Below the pieces are notes generated by a model. The model saw only the letters and a list, made by a program, of their open reading frames with translations, was not told the DNA's origin and did no database searches. Below, piece by piece: positions 52,001 to 62,335 of a stretch of 64,000 bases of DNA (positions are counted from its first letter, which is position 1; each line of letters begins with the position of its first letter). Location of the stretch: the NCBI GenBank assembly GCA_029224185.1, contig CM055191.1, forward strand, positions 5,178,036 to 5,242,035, in the 5' to 3' direction. Origin of the DNA: Karalla daura (lineage: Eukaryota; Chordata; Actinopteri; Chaetodontiformes; Leiognathidae). Position numbers and translations under genes: made by a program.

Positions 52001-53972
52001 TATGTCTGCACACGCTATACGTGCATCAGAATGCACATGGATGTGCAGAGCCAGAGAAGCAGCTGAGGAAACAGATGTATTCACACACACACACACACAC
52101 GCGTGCACTCCTCATCACACAACCTGCCCCCCCCCCTCCCTTCTTCCTTCCCTCCCCACTCTGTTTGTCCTCAGGTCCTATTCCCCCCTTCTTCCCTTCT
52201 CACCCTCCTCTCCCTCCCATGTGTCCCCGCTGTCCTAATCCCTTCCCAGGCAGGAAGGCCCTAATTGAGGGTGCAGGCTTCAGTTTGTGGCCTGTGGGCG
52301 CCCATTACTGTGTTTTCATAAGCAAGTGAGGCCTGCCCGACTGATTCAATATTCATGTGTCTGCCAGCTACTCCTGGCCCAGCACGCATAGACTCCACCA
52401 CTGTCAAATTAGCCCTGCATAGTAAATAACAGAGTGAAAGAGAGCGAGAGAGAGAGATAGAGGGAGAGAGTGAAGAAGAGGGCGAGGGAGACAGAGGGGA
52501 GAGGGAATCTTTGAGTTGTCTGTCAGTTGGAAGGAAGTACAGTATGGTTGCGAGGCGATGCTTTTGTTTGTTCATTAAAATTGTATTCCGGCATCACCTC
52601 AGATTTACACCCCCCCCCCCACCCCCCACCCCCCCTCGCCCCCCCCTTCACCGTGTCTGTCATCGAGTGACGCTCACCGGGAACCGAAACCAAACACGAC
52701 ATAACGTTTAATATCTTTGTTTTTGTTTAATCTGAGACGATACGGTGACAGAACAACACGGGGACGTCAGATCGACAGTTTGCAGAGGAGCTGACCTCCA
52801 GTCGTAGTTTTGTCGTTTATCAGTTCTTTATTATTAGCTGAGAGACACTAGCAGCCCAAACAGATTTCCCCTTTAATAAGAATAAGAGGAGTTTTCTCCG
52901 TTTGCGCTCACATCTGGTTTGCAGCCGCGTTCCTCAGCACTGGCATGCATAAATGAACCATCAGGGTTTTTTTTGTTGAAAGCAACCGTGCCAGAATTGG
53001 CCCCTGTGGCTCCTGATTAGACTTGCTAATACCGCAGAGCATAATTAGCCAACACTCTTGGATGTTGTATGTCAAGAAACCTCTGGCCCGTCTGAGCTCT
53101 AACCTCCGTCTCTGGATGTTCTCCTCCTCTGTCCTATAGGTGCCCCGTGTTACTCCAAGCCCCCGTCCCTGCTGGGCCCGTACCCTCGCAACCCGCCCTT
53201 CGACTACCCCTGGGGCTTCAACCCCTACCTCCCAGGGGCCTTCTCTCTCAATAACTGCCCCAAACTTCCCCCCGGCTCCCTCTACCCCTCCCAGTTTTAC
53301 CCCAACCCTTTGCAGAGCAGCCTCTCCCAGCTGCCTCACCCTTTCTCCTCCCTGCTGCCCCCGGGGGAGGCGGGCGGGGGTGAGAGGGGAGCGGCGGGGC
53401 AAACCGGCGGGACCAACGGCACAGCGGGTGGTCAGCCCCTCAGACTCTGCCTGCCGCCCTACCCGGGCAGCCCGTCCATGGGGCGGACGGATATCGGGGC
53501 GACGCTGGGGGAGAGGGATCGGGTGGAGGCCAACACCCCCGCCACGGGGCTGGGGCTGGGGCTAGGGGCCGTCGGCCTGGGAGCCGGGACTGGGACGGGG
53601 CAGCAGAGTCCCACAGAGAGGAGAGGAGGGGGAGGCGGAGGAGGAGGGGGGGTGAAGCAGGACCCGGAGTCAGACTCGGACCTGGAGATCACGGATCTGA
53701 GCGACTGCAGCTCGGAAAACGAAAACGAGCCGGAGTTCGGCATCAGGAAGGAGGCGGGTCTGGCCAGCCGGGCGCAGATCCTTCTGGACGGGAAGAAGGC
53801 CAGCGTCCTGCCCCCCATCACCTCCCTGCCCCCGCCGCCCTCCCCGCACCCCCTGAAGAGCCTGATGCCCCTCACTCCCCCTCCTCCCTCCCTGCCGCCG
53901 TCACTTTCCCCCTCCATGGCTCTGCACGACAGACACCGGGAGACAGAGACTCTCAAGATGATCCACAGCTAA
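46006..53972 (+). CDS. erfl3: ERF-like ETS-domain transcription factor (five coding exons)
   Basis: Joining 46006-46066, 46785-47019, 48807-48984, 51415-51544 and 53140-53972 gives an uninterrupted 478-residue frame with GT-AG at every junction. The N-terminus begins [10 protein letters not shown]. Residues about 39-121 form an ETS winged helix-turn-helix DNA-binding domain with the tryptophan series W43, W61 and W80. The recognition helix carries R96 and R99, the two arginines that contact the GGA core in ETS proteins. The loop reads [14 protein letters not shown], as in ERF, not the longer FRHVIAWQQGEYGEF of ETV3/ETV3L, and this places it with ERF/ERF-like. The rest is proline/glycine/serine-rich, with nine glycines at 364-372 followed by VKQD (K374) and an acidic stretch that resembles the SUMO/acidic segment of ERF. 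Family members are nuclear and mostly repress ETS targets; that role is inferred here. The exact paralogue name (erfl3 versus etv3l-like) is less certain than the family. Confidence 0.9.
46067..46784 (+). other. Intron 1 of erfl3-like gene
   Basis: A 718-bp intron. It holds an A-rich segment at 46145-46175 and 46265-46295. From about 46440 to 46690 it is unique sequence with several TCATC/CAATC boxes. I see no repeat or coding frame in it. Confidence 0.7.
46785..47019 (+). CDS. erfl3: erfl3-like coding exon 2 (most of the ETS domain)
   Basis: This exon encodes residues 21-99, starting FAFPDWAYK and running through the first two helices and the recognition helix of the ETS domain. The acceptor is TTTTTCCAG|GG. 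The donor splits the codon of R99 (AG|G) and is itself the first unit of a (GT)11 microsatellite. GC content is high compared with the flanking introns. Confidence 0.93.
47020..47041 (+). repeat. (GT)11 microsatellite forming the intron 2 splice donor
   Basis: The repeat starts exactly at the exon 2/intron 2 boundary (GAG|GTGTGT). Every unit offers a GT with G at +5 and T at +6, so several adjacent donors are possible, each 2 nt apart and therefore in different frames. Confidence 0.9.
47574..47660. promoter_or_regulatory. Candidate homeodomain-binding cluster in intron 2
   Basis: Within about 85 bp there are six TAAT/ATTA/AATT cores (TCTAATTG, CAATTAG, TTAATTAG, TTAATTG, CAATTAAG, CAATTG) in otherwise GC-rich, non-repetitive sequence. 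The density suggests a cis-regulatory element, but conservation cannot be tested here. Confidence 0.3.
47690..48010. promoter_or_regulatory. CpG-rich block inside intron 2, possible internal promoter
   Basis: CG dinucleotides are frequent across about 320 bp, unlike the flanking intron. GCCGCCATGTTT at 47921-47932 is the reverse complement of the YY1 motif AANATGGCGGC, which is common near CpG-type start sites. No TATA box is evident. It may instead be a gene-body CpG island. Confidence 0.3.
48770..48797 (+). repeat. (TCC)n microsatellite acting as the acceptor pyrimidine tract
   Basis: About nine TCC/CTC units sit directly before TACTTTGCAG. Repeat length would set the pyrimidine tract length for splicing of exon 3. 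Confidence 0.9.
48807..48984 (+). CDS. erfl3: erfl3-like coding exon 3 (C-terminal part of the ETS domain)
   Basis: This exon encodes the RYYYNKRIL continuation of the recognition helix, the wing ([11 protein letters not shown]) and [11 protein letters not shown], which in this subfamily follows the domain. The acceptor tract is a (TCC)n repeat ending ACTTTGCAG; the donor is GAG|GTATGA. The exon ends in phase 0 after CSPE. Residues 100-158. Confidence 0.93.
48985..51414 (+). other. Intron 3 of erfl3-like gene
   Basis: A 2.43-kb intron. It holds a 14-nt A run (49200), (AC)n at 49475-49492, a CT-rich microsatellite tract at 50350-50415 and a short dispersed-repeat scrap near 50715-50815. Nothing coding is seen in it. 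Confidence 0.7.
50715..50815. mobile_element. Dispersed-repeat scrap in intron 3
   Basis: CGTTATTGTCATTGCACC, GGCGAAATGCAATTTGGC and CCCCAAGTGCAAATGTG follow the pattern of a common teleost retroelement terminus (TTATTGTCATTGCA...ACGAAAT...AGTGCAAA). Class not determined. Confidence 0.4.
51415..51544 (+). CDS. erfl3: erfl3-like coding exon 4
   Basis: The exon encodes residues 159-201 ([11 protein letters not shown] to FPFLGS) plus the first base of codon 202. The acceptor CCCTGCTCAG and donor TCAG|GTGAGG are both strong. No known domain is visible; it is part of the linker between the DNA-binding domain and the C-terminal region. Its 130-nt length means that skipping it would shift the reading frame. 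Confidence 0.85.
51545..53139 (+). other. Intron 4 of erfl3-like gene
   Basis: A 1.6-kb intron. It holds a purine-rich stretch (51680-51760), an (AC)n run at 52082-52100, pyrimidine-rich sequence at 52120-52250, an AG-rich tract at 52434-52505 and a C-rich mononucleotide mix at 52607-52648. No coding frame is supported. Confidence 0.7.
53140..53972 (+). CDS. erfl3: erfl3-like terminal coding exon (Pro/Gly-rich regulatory region)
   Basis: The exon follows acceptor TCCTATAG and runs to a TAA at 53970-53972, covering residues 202-478. It has a tyrosine/proline-rich start, a GL/GT-repeat segment, a nine-glycine run, VKQD followed by the acidic stretch [12 protein letters not shown], and a proline-rich tail ending LKMIHS. 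The acidic block after a lysine motif parallels the IKVEP/acidic segment of ERF. Several SP/TP sites could be MAPK targets, as known for ERF; this is inference. Low-complexity tracts probably vary in length between individuals. Confidence 0.9.
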
Positions 53973-55484
53973 TACACTCTCTCCCACATCCGCCATCTTG
54001 CCAGTCTGTGCTCCGATCACTCTCTTTTTCTCTCCTCCCGAGACACTTTCTGTGCTTTCAATTGTCCTCTACTACCCCCAATCACTCCCGATAAATACCC
54101 TCTCTTTTTTTTCCCCCCCAGGAAAAGCAGTTAGGTTCTTTTCTTCTAAAATTACCATTTCCCTGTTTGCTGTGTAAGTTTTTAACTTGCTCACACTCCA
54201 TTACACCACTGACTTGTCCATTTGAGAACATGGCGCTTTTCTTTTTTTTTTCCCGGGGTATCTGCTGTCTGTTGCACCCGTCTCGTCCTTTCTGTTTTGA
54301 TCGCTCACACCAAATGATCGCCTGGCGCTCTTTCTCTCTCTCTCTCTCTTCGGACTTTGCCTTGGCAGCAATTGCTCCACAATTTGCTGTCTGCAGCCGA
54401 GCTATGATGGAAGGCAGCGAGGTGGTAAATTACGACACAAGCAGCGCCCGCCTCGAACCAACATTAACAAACAACATCCCTACACTAACGCAACAGAACA
54501 ACAAATAATGCTCAGATCGATCCAATTTTACAGATTCGTCCTGTAATTCTCGAGATTTGGATTTCACATATATAATTATGTAGAGAGAAAAAGCACTATG
54601 ACTTTTGAGACGTGGTCCAATACTGCCACCTAGTGGCGGCCCGCAGCTCCTTCACGCGCCTCGTCCTCGCCGTAACCCTGTGAGTGAAACTGTTGCCTCA
54701 AAGTTTTCCTTTGCACTCATCTGAAATCTGTTTCCCGCGGGTTGATTTCAACGTCGAAATCCACATTTCTGATGGTGTTTTTACTGTGGTGGTCTGTGAA
54801 CATTTATTTCGTCCTGTGGTTCAAGTATTTTCCTGCACATTTTCTTTTTTTAATTCCTGAAAGGAAAGAAAAAGAGAGAGCCGAGGGGAGCTGGACCAAT
54901 CTACAAATTTGTATGAATATTTCTGTGTATATATTTTATTATGGTGTACATTACATTTAATTATTATCCACTATGATAAGATTTAGCCGTATTGTTGTGA
55001 TTTAATTCCGTATTTAAACATGTTGGAAAAATTATAAGCTTAGGTGTATCAAAGTTTAAATTATTAATGGCAGAAGATCTGCACTCTGAAGATGCTTTTT
55101 TATGATGAGGACAGAGTTCACACTGGGAATTGTCTCCGATTTTCCTCAACCCCAATTAACTGTGCCCTTTGGTCATTTTTGCCAGATGCCCCTACGTACA
55201 AACCCTTTGGGTTCAAAAATATGCCGGTAGACTTATTTTTATAGTTAGCATTCACCCAGTGTAACTGTACTGTAATTAGTCTAATGTGAATAATATCGGT
55301 CTCCGCATTTTCTGTTTTTAAATCCTGCCCCTAAAATGTGTTTTGATTATTTTTCAATCAGTGCTTTTTGTCCACGCCAGCAGCAGAGCAATCAGGTTTG
55401 CTTGAGGACATTAAACAGCGAGGAGGGGGGTAAAAAAAAACAAAAAAAAATTCACAAACTGTTTATCTTTGCTTTTCCAGATCG

Positions 55485-55490
55485 AATAAA
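55485..55490 (+). terminator. Alternative proximal poly(A) signal AATAAA
   Basis: An exact AATAAA lies within the 3' UTR, but the downstream GT-rich element is weaker than at 55869. It may give a shorter isoform that lacks the Pumilio-type motif at 55713. Confidence 0.3.
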
Positions 55491-55712
55491 ACGGACGTTC
55501 TGGCTCCAGTTTCTCAGCTCAGAGTGAACTAAAGCATATTGTACAGCTTCATAGCCTTTATAGCCTATGGTTTGTCAAACAGTGGCGGTATACGATTAGT
55601 TGTGAAAGCTCTATTGTAAAGTTTTAATGTAAAGCTCTATGTTTGTTGAGTTGCTACAGGATCAAAAGGCCCTCCAGCCTCCTCCACCTGGAGTCCACGA
55701 CCGACTGACAGC

Positions 55713-55720
55713 TGTAAATA
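55713..55720 (+). promoter_or_regulatory. Pumilio-type element TGTAAATA in 3' UTR
   Basis: An exact match to the UGUANAUA recognition motif of PUF proteins, about 150 nt before the poly(A) signal. A second match, TGTATATA, lies at 54926-54933. The motif is short, so a chance match is possible in AT-rich UTR. Confidence 0.35.
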
Positions 55721-55868
55721 CTGTTTCCTTTCGTGTGCGTATGTGTGTGTATACACATCCAACAATGACAATGCAGTGGTTTTACCTGTCATCTCTCTTT
55801 GTTTTACTTGTAAAGAGGAAAAATGGAAAGTGCAAAAAAGAAGAAAAAAGATTAATATCTTCAAAAGC

Positions 55869-55874
55869 AATAAA
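55869..55874 (+). terminator. Canonical poly(A) signal AATAAA
   Basis: AATAAA is followed within about 30-45 nt by the GT-rich run TGACTGTGACTTTGTTG, the usual arrangement for cleavage and polyadenylation. It is the last good signal in the AT-rich 3' UTR. Confidence 0.6.
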
Positions 55875-55892
55875 CATTATTCTGGATAGTGA

Positions 55893-58499
55893 AAACTGTC
55901 GTTGACTGTGACTTTGTTGATTCTGACACTTCCAATGTGTTTTATTTCAAACCTCATTAAAGCAGGAATACAGTATTTGGATACCACGGTATATTTAATA
56001 CTTAGAAACCCATTTTTCCAAAAACAAAAAAGCACTGCAGTGACACAAATATTGAAGATAATCTCAAGATAGAGCCGCAGTGTGGAGATATCAAGATCAA
56101 GTCAGTTTCTGTTGAATTCCACGTTTTATAATCAGAATAATTAGAGTATTGATGATGTAACCAATCCAATGGTTCTAGTAATAACACCAACATCATGACC
56201 ACTTATGTACACACACCTGACCACAGTCTGCTGCAAATTACAAACAAACTCTGAATTAATGAATTTATGAATAATCAAAACGAGCCCAAGAAATTCCACC
56301 ATGGAACAAGTCGTTGGGAACTTTTGATGTCTGCAGAACATATATAACATATAACATATATACGTGTAAAAACATACAAGCAACAGACAAAACTAAGGAA
56401 GGTTTGGGACAACTCACACTGTGTCCTTGTCACAAAGACAAAAAGTTTGATAGGAAGAAGCAGAGTGCAGAGCTCCAGCCCGCCAACTTTCACATGCACA
56501 TACACACAACCACACACACAGACATTGGAGCTTAACGCTGGATCTAAAACTTGCTTCTAATACCTCTGAAACAGTCTGCACAGGATTTGTGTCCTTGTCA
56601 ACACACAACTGTCTGTGTTTCATTGGTTTGTAAATGTCAAATAAATGTAGAAATAATAGAATAGAGTCAAACACACTTTGGGCCTATGAGAAAACCTCAC
56701 CTTAGATACGGACAAGAGTAAAATTAAATAAATCAAAAGTGTCTGTGATCAAAGTAATACCACCCGACTGACAAATCACACAGTTTAATTAAAAAAGTAA
56801 ACACAAGAGACAAACAAAAAGATGTTATAAAATCAGGAATATGGGCTGAGAAGCCTTTCTTATCATTTTTGAGCTTCTAATAAGCCCTCATTTGGCTCCA
56901 CGGTACCTCAGGTTTAAAGCTAGACCCAATACACTAAAAGCAGACTTGTGTATATACTGTCAGGACCCTTTATTGTTATTTTATCGTAGCCGTTGTGTTG
57001 ATGTTCAGCCCCTCGACGTGCCTTGCATATCTCTCCCGAGGACAGATGGAGCTCTTTGAATGGAATTGAATCAAATTGAGCCCTGCACGTCAATAAGACA
57101 AACTTTAAGAAGATGAGACAGACGTGAACCCGGAGTCAGACTAATGTGGACGACAGGCTGACATTTGATCTCAATGAAAACTGATCGGAGCGATGATGAC
57201 TTCTATTAAACCGAGCTTATCCGAGGATCCTTTTTTAACACAATTTCGTTGCTTGCTCGCTTCTAAAGCTCTTAATTGACCGGCTCCCAAATATCTCATC
57301 GATCTGCTGCGCATTCACACTCCAGCCGGGGCATTTAGGTCAGACAGCTACAGCTGGTTGTCCCTGAGATCAGACTGAAGACCAGAGGGGACAAAAGGCT
57401 TTGGGCCAGTGACCCTAACGGCTGTATAACAGTCTGATCTGCACCTGACCCTGGAGACTTTAAAATATACTTCAAAAACACACATCTTCTTCTCCTCCTT
57501 CTGCTTCTTCTTCTCCTTTGCTTTGAATTCAGGTTGAGCTGATCTCCCGCTCTGTGCACATACTGGAGCTATGTAGCATCATCCACTATTCTATATTTCA
57601 TTGTTTCGTGTTCTTTTATTGAAGAGCACCTGCGCAGCACTTTGGTCGACTTTGGTTTCGTTTTTAAATGTGCTTTATAAATAAAGGTTGAGTTTGGGGT
57701 TGAGGCCTGGTCGAGCAGGAGCCTGCACAGACCTGAGTCAGAGACCTGTCTCCTCTTCATTCCACCGTGTCCCACCCAGGTTTGTCCACAGGGTGGCGCA
57801 ACGAGGCTGGAATAAACAATCAGGGTGCAGAAGTTCAGAGTTGCAACAGCTCGCTTCAATTTCAATACAGATAAATATTAAACTATTAAAACAGTTGTCT
57901 GCAGCCTCGACAGTACTTGGAGTTATTTATCTGCATGATAGGCATTGACCTGGATATAAAAAATGATGTGTTAAAGGAGTAAAATTGTGCAAAATGTGCA
58001 ATACCGCATGCTTGATTATAGCGTTTGATTCAGAAAGACAGAAAACAATGACAAAGTGTCTAGGTGAGAAATTCATTTTAAAATCAGCGACATGCAACTG
58101 TATCTCTCAACATCAGTGGAGGAAGACAACAGATTGTAACCATGAAAAGAAATTAGAAGAAAAAAATAGCGTGTGCATTTATCATTTATTCTGTGACATG
58201 CACACAAAACTCACCGATGTTGTACTTTTTTTTCGTGGCACCCCTGGCTCGGATTTTCCACGCGTGACAAGGTGTGAGCCACAGTGGGAGTGGACGGGGG
58301 ACGGGGACGGGTTACAATGTAACACTGTGCGGAACCAAATCCATCTAACAACGTCCACAAATCTGGGACGATACGTTGTAACATGCATATACATTAAAGT
58401 ATCCAGACTTGGTGTGTGTTTGTGTGTGTGTGTCTGCGTGATCCATCTCTCCGATCACGTCACGTGTGTGCGTGTGTGTGTGTGTGTGTGTGTGATGTA
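55893..58499. other. Intergenic stretch after the ETS gene
   Basis: AT-rich sequence with no supported gene, holding an L2-like LINE relic at 57235-57695 and GT runs at 58411-58438 and 58463-58494. Confidence 0.6.
57235..57695 (+). mobile_element. Decayed L2/CR1-type LINE 3' end
   Basis: In one + frame the sequence reads SKALN*PAPKYLIDLL, then SWLSLRSD*RPEGTKGFGPV, then LETLKYTSKTHIF, the C-terminal order of L2-type reverse transcriptase ORFs. It ends with GCACTTTGGTCGACTTTGG and GTGCTTTATAAATAAAGG, the usual 3' terminus. It carries stops and is dead. Subfamily is not assigned. Confidence 0.7.
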
Positions 58500-58652
58500 T
58501 CCGTGAGCTTGTCTCGCTGTTTGATCTCCCCCGTCCTCTCTTTTTTCCCCTCAACTTCCGCGTCGGCTTCAATGTTTCTTTCCCACTGACACTCGGCAAA
58601 AAACTTTCGCTCAGGAAACTCCTCAGAGCGTCGTCTTTCTCTGCATTCACGG
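58500..58652 (+). other. Possible first exon of a downstream gene
   Basis: Pyrimidine- and CpG-containing sequence ends at TTCACGG|GTGAGT (donor GT at 58653-58654), and CpG-rich sequence continues to about 58860. No coding frame is supported, so it would be 5' UTR. No downstream exon in the window could be matched to it. Confidence 0.3.
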
Positions 58653-59614
58653 GTGAGTTTACACCTCTTTTTTCACTTTATTCGCTCAGGAATTCCGGGG
58701 TTGTTTAAGTTGCGAAGGTCGTCTCCGGAGGGTTTTCGCGTTTTTCGGGATTTACCGCGAGACCTTGCTCTCGCCGCCCGGGCTGCAGGCGCCTCAGGTC
58801 GGCTCCGAGGAATGCGTCGACCCGCTGCCTGCCTGCCCCGGTGGATCAACAAATGTTGGAGAAAACGAGCTGAAGCCGGTTTAATATCGCCTTTTATTGA
58901 GTGTGTGATAGTTTGGAACAGAAACATGACGTTTCTTTGCTGGAAACTAGAGTATATTTTGTGTGTGGGTAGAAGCAGTTCAGGTAGCACTGTTTCTCAC
59001 AGTGTGTATGTCTGTTGAAGTGTGTATGTGTCTGATGAAGTGTGTGTTTGTGTGTGTGTGCGCTGGCAAATCTTTCGACTCGACTTGTTTTGGGTCTTAT
59101 CCCAAGGTACAAATCACTTTAATATGCCTGTAGAGAGAGTTATGCGGTGTCTTGTGTGAGTTTAGTAGCTGTGACCTGTGAAATATTCCCCTGCTGTTAA
59201 TCACAAGAGTCTGTCTCCCATAAGCAAAACACTCGAGAATAAGGATTTCCCTCCTACTTTAAACACCCTGCTCATACTGGATTCATCCCTCTGCTCTGCT
59301 CCCACATCTGCTTTTCCTCAGTATATGAGCAAGATCTTGTTTACCCCCCTTATTTGATTAGCTATATTGTTGTGCGACATGAGAAGTGACTGCAGCAGTC
59401 TGACATGAGTCCCCTCCCATTTTCTCCCCCTGCTCTCCCCCTCCTCTCTCCCTCCTCCTCCTCCTCCTATACCCCCTCTCCCATCTGACTGGCCCCATAT
59501 AGAGTTGGTGGGGGTCTCCATGCAGACAGCGTTCAGTAATTAGTGTCTGCATATAATTGATCGCCCCTGATGATTTTTGCCCTGTGAAATAGGGGACACT
59601 GTCTGTCAGTCTCG

Positions 59615-59618
<4 letters not shown>

Positions 59619-59693
<75 letters not shown>
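59619..59693 (+). repeat. (GT)n microsatellite, 75 bp
   Basis: A perfect TG/GT run. Confidence 0.95.
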
Positions 59694-59694
<1 letters not shown>

Positions 59695-60516
59695 ATGTGC
59701 ACACTTCCTGCTTACACAGAAAAAGTGCAGTTACTTCATGATCTCACACACACTGCAGATGGAGGAGGCCGGAACAAGTCGGCATGTTGTGTTTCCCATC
59801 AATCACTCCTCAATAGAACAACTATTTTTTTGATCCGACTCGCTGGGCCAGTTTGTCTCACTTTGTCACTCTGTGACTCTCTCAACCCTCTGGGGGTTTT
59901 TTTGGTCTGGGAAGGAAACAGCAGTGAGCATTGATGAGGGGAAGGATTATTTTTGCTATCGTTTAACCCATCGATCGTCTGGCTTGTTTGGTTGATGTCA
60001 CGCTGAGAAAGTCCAAAATGAAGTCTCCAAATGCCTTATTTTGACATGTTTCCTGAGGGAACCCCCATAAGCCTTTTATAATGTATCTATGATGTTATAC
60101 TGATATTAAAAAATGACCACATGTCTTCAAAACGCACTCAAAAATCATTTTAAACACTCAAGAATTTAACTTGTCCCCGTGGGGCGGTTCAAGGACTCAA
60201 AAAGGAGTAGCTGATAATTATTAGTCGATTAACGGACGGGTTGTTGCAGCTGTAGATGAAGCTCACATTTCACATATGAGTGTGTGTGTGTATGTCAGAG
60301 TGTGTGTTTGTGTGTGTGTGTGTGTGTGGGGCGTTTGCAGCTGGTGTTCCTGCAACGTGCGTGTGTGTGTGAGAGTGTGAGAGACGTGTTGGCCCGAGCG
60401 GGCCGCTGCACCCAAGAGGCCCCCATGTATGTGAAGCAGGCCCTGCCACTTCCTGTTTCGCTCTGCTACACTCAAGGAGCTCTGCACTTGTCATCTCTCT
60501 CTCTCTCTCTCTCTCC

Positions 60517-60549
<33 letters not shown>

Positions 60550-60822
60550 CTCATTTTACAAGTGCAGGCTTGTCCGGAGCCCAAAGGCCTAACTTCTCTT
60601 CCTTTTAAAGGAATGTTGCTTATAATCTGAGTTGCTGTGCCTCTCTCCTCCTCCTCCTCCTCCTCCTCCTCTCTGCCTCCCTCACCCTCTATTGTCATAG
60701 ACCCTACGTAAACTCACCCACATCCTTTCTCTCTCTCTCTTCTCTCTTTCTTTCGCTCTCTCTCTGAGGGCAGGAAGATCAGCTCCGATAGGCTCAAAGT
60801 GAGGCGTAACTATTGTTGTCAG

Positions 60823-60969
<147 letters not shown>

Positions 60970-61394
60970 TGCTCCACAGCTGGAATGACAGGTAATGGCA
61001 GCCACAGTGGAAGAACCAGGGGGGTGTCCGCGGGGCCTGGAGCTGAGTGGTGGGCAAAGCTGATAATTTACTGTAGTCGGGCTCCGACTTCAAAGCGGGA
61101 GCAGGTATTCTTCTCTGGCTGCAGCTCGGCTGACGCACAGGCAGGAGATAATGAGAGACAGAGAGCACCAGGCTGCTCCTCTTCTTCTTCTCCTTCATCT
61201 TTTCCTCCTCTCCGTTGGTCAGAAATCTGCTGATTCGCCCTGAGTAAGTGAGTGAGTGAGTGAGTACTCGGAGTGAGGTGAAGTGAGGTGAGGCGAGGCG
61301 AGGCGAGGAGGACTGGACTGGTTCTGTGACACACGTCTAACTGCATCCACGGCTAATCTTGTTCAACAGGAGCGTGAAGACACACACACACTTA

Positions 61395-61438
61395 TGAGTG
61401 AGTGTGAGTGAGTGTGAGTGAGTGTGAGTGAGTGTGTG
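61395..61438 (+). repeat. GTGA-based minisatellite
   Basis: About five copies of an 8-10-bp unit (GTGAGTGA/GTGAGTGAGT). A related (GTGA)n run lies at 61246-61265, followed by AGGCG repeats to 61308. Confidence 0.85.
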
Positions 61439-61954
61439 TCACTCCTGTCCTGTGAATCATTTCTCACATTTTATCTGTGAGCATAAGGATAAAAAAGACA
61501 AAACACAAACCTTAAAAATAGTCAAAAAAGTTACTATTACTTTGGAGTATCCTCTACTTGCCAATGAGAGCGACTGTGAGGCTCTCAAATTACCAGTCTC
61601 CATGACCCACAATCACAAGCTGTGTGTAATAACTGAGTGAAGGAGATCCAGGGCGTCAGCAGGGCTGTAAAACAGTATGAAGAGCTGATGAATCAATTTT
61701 TGGAAATCAAAGGCCTTTAAAAAAGAATCTGAAAGTTATAATTGTGATTCGATGAGGTATTACATTTTGTTGGTCCACAAACTCTTTCCAGATAGTTTGA
61801 GTGCAAAAAGTCTGGTGTATTTATTGTTCATAATGGAGTCAGATCATCACTTGTTTTTTAACACACTTTGCCTTTTTATTCTTTCAAGCTTTGTTCCTTC
61901 CCAGCTGATCTGAGCTCTGTTGTATGATTGTGCTCTATGCTCTAAAGAAGGTAA

Positions 61955-62335
61955 AGACGTCTTTAAAAGGCCCTGAGGTCGTACAAGTGGCTCAGGCTTG
62001 AAGAAAGGCGGAGCAGATATGACATCTGGGAGAGGCTTAAAGTAGAGCAGCTGCTACTCCTCCACTTTGAGAGGAACCAACAGAGGTGGTTCAGGCCTCT
62101 GGCCAGGGTGACTCCGGGACGCCTAAATGAACTGGTGTTTTGCACGTGTCGATGAGGGAGGAGACCCAGAGGCAGAGTCAGGACATGCTGCAGAGATCAC
62201 ACCTCCCATCTGGTTGGGGAAGACCTCGAGATGCTCTCAGAGGAGCTGGTGGAAGCGGCAGAGGAACTGGGCCTCCCTGGACCTGCCTCCTGAAGCCTGA
62301 GGAGAAGATGAGACGGTCTGATACTGTGAAGCGAC
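61955..62335 (+). mobile_element. LINE 3' coding end relic
   Basis: The order GTAGAGCAGCTGCTACTCC, GAGGTGGTTCAGGCCTCTGG, TGACTCCGGGACGCCT, GACCCAGAGGCAGAGTCAGG, GCTCTCAGAGGAGCTGGTGG and AACTGGGCCTCCCTGGACCT follows the C-terminal stretch seen in many teleost LINE ORF2 copies (QLRWFGH..RMPPGRL..RGRPRTRWRD..ERLG..EELEEVAGE..WASL). Frameshifts and stops are present, so it is inactive. Confidence 0.7.

Larger units (their letters stand above)
53973..55892 (+). other. erfl3: 3' untranslated region of the erfl3-like gene
   Basis: AT-rich sequence with no coding frame follows the stop codon and runs to a canonical poly(A) signal at 55869-55874. The end is placed about 18 nt past the signal, before a GT-rich downstream element. 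An earlier AATAAA at 55485-55490 could give a shorter transcript. Two Pumilio-type motifs lie inside (54926-54933 and 55713-55720). The exact cleavage site is not determinable here. Confidence 0.6.

Noticed and set aside
53459..53956. 165-codon minus-strand frame
   Set aside because: Antisense shadow of the GC-rich terminal exon of the ETS gene.
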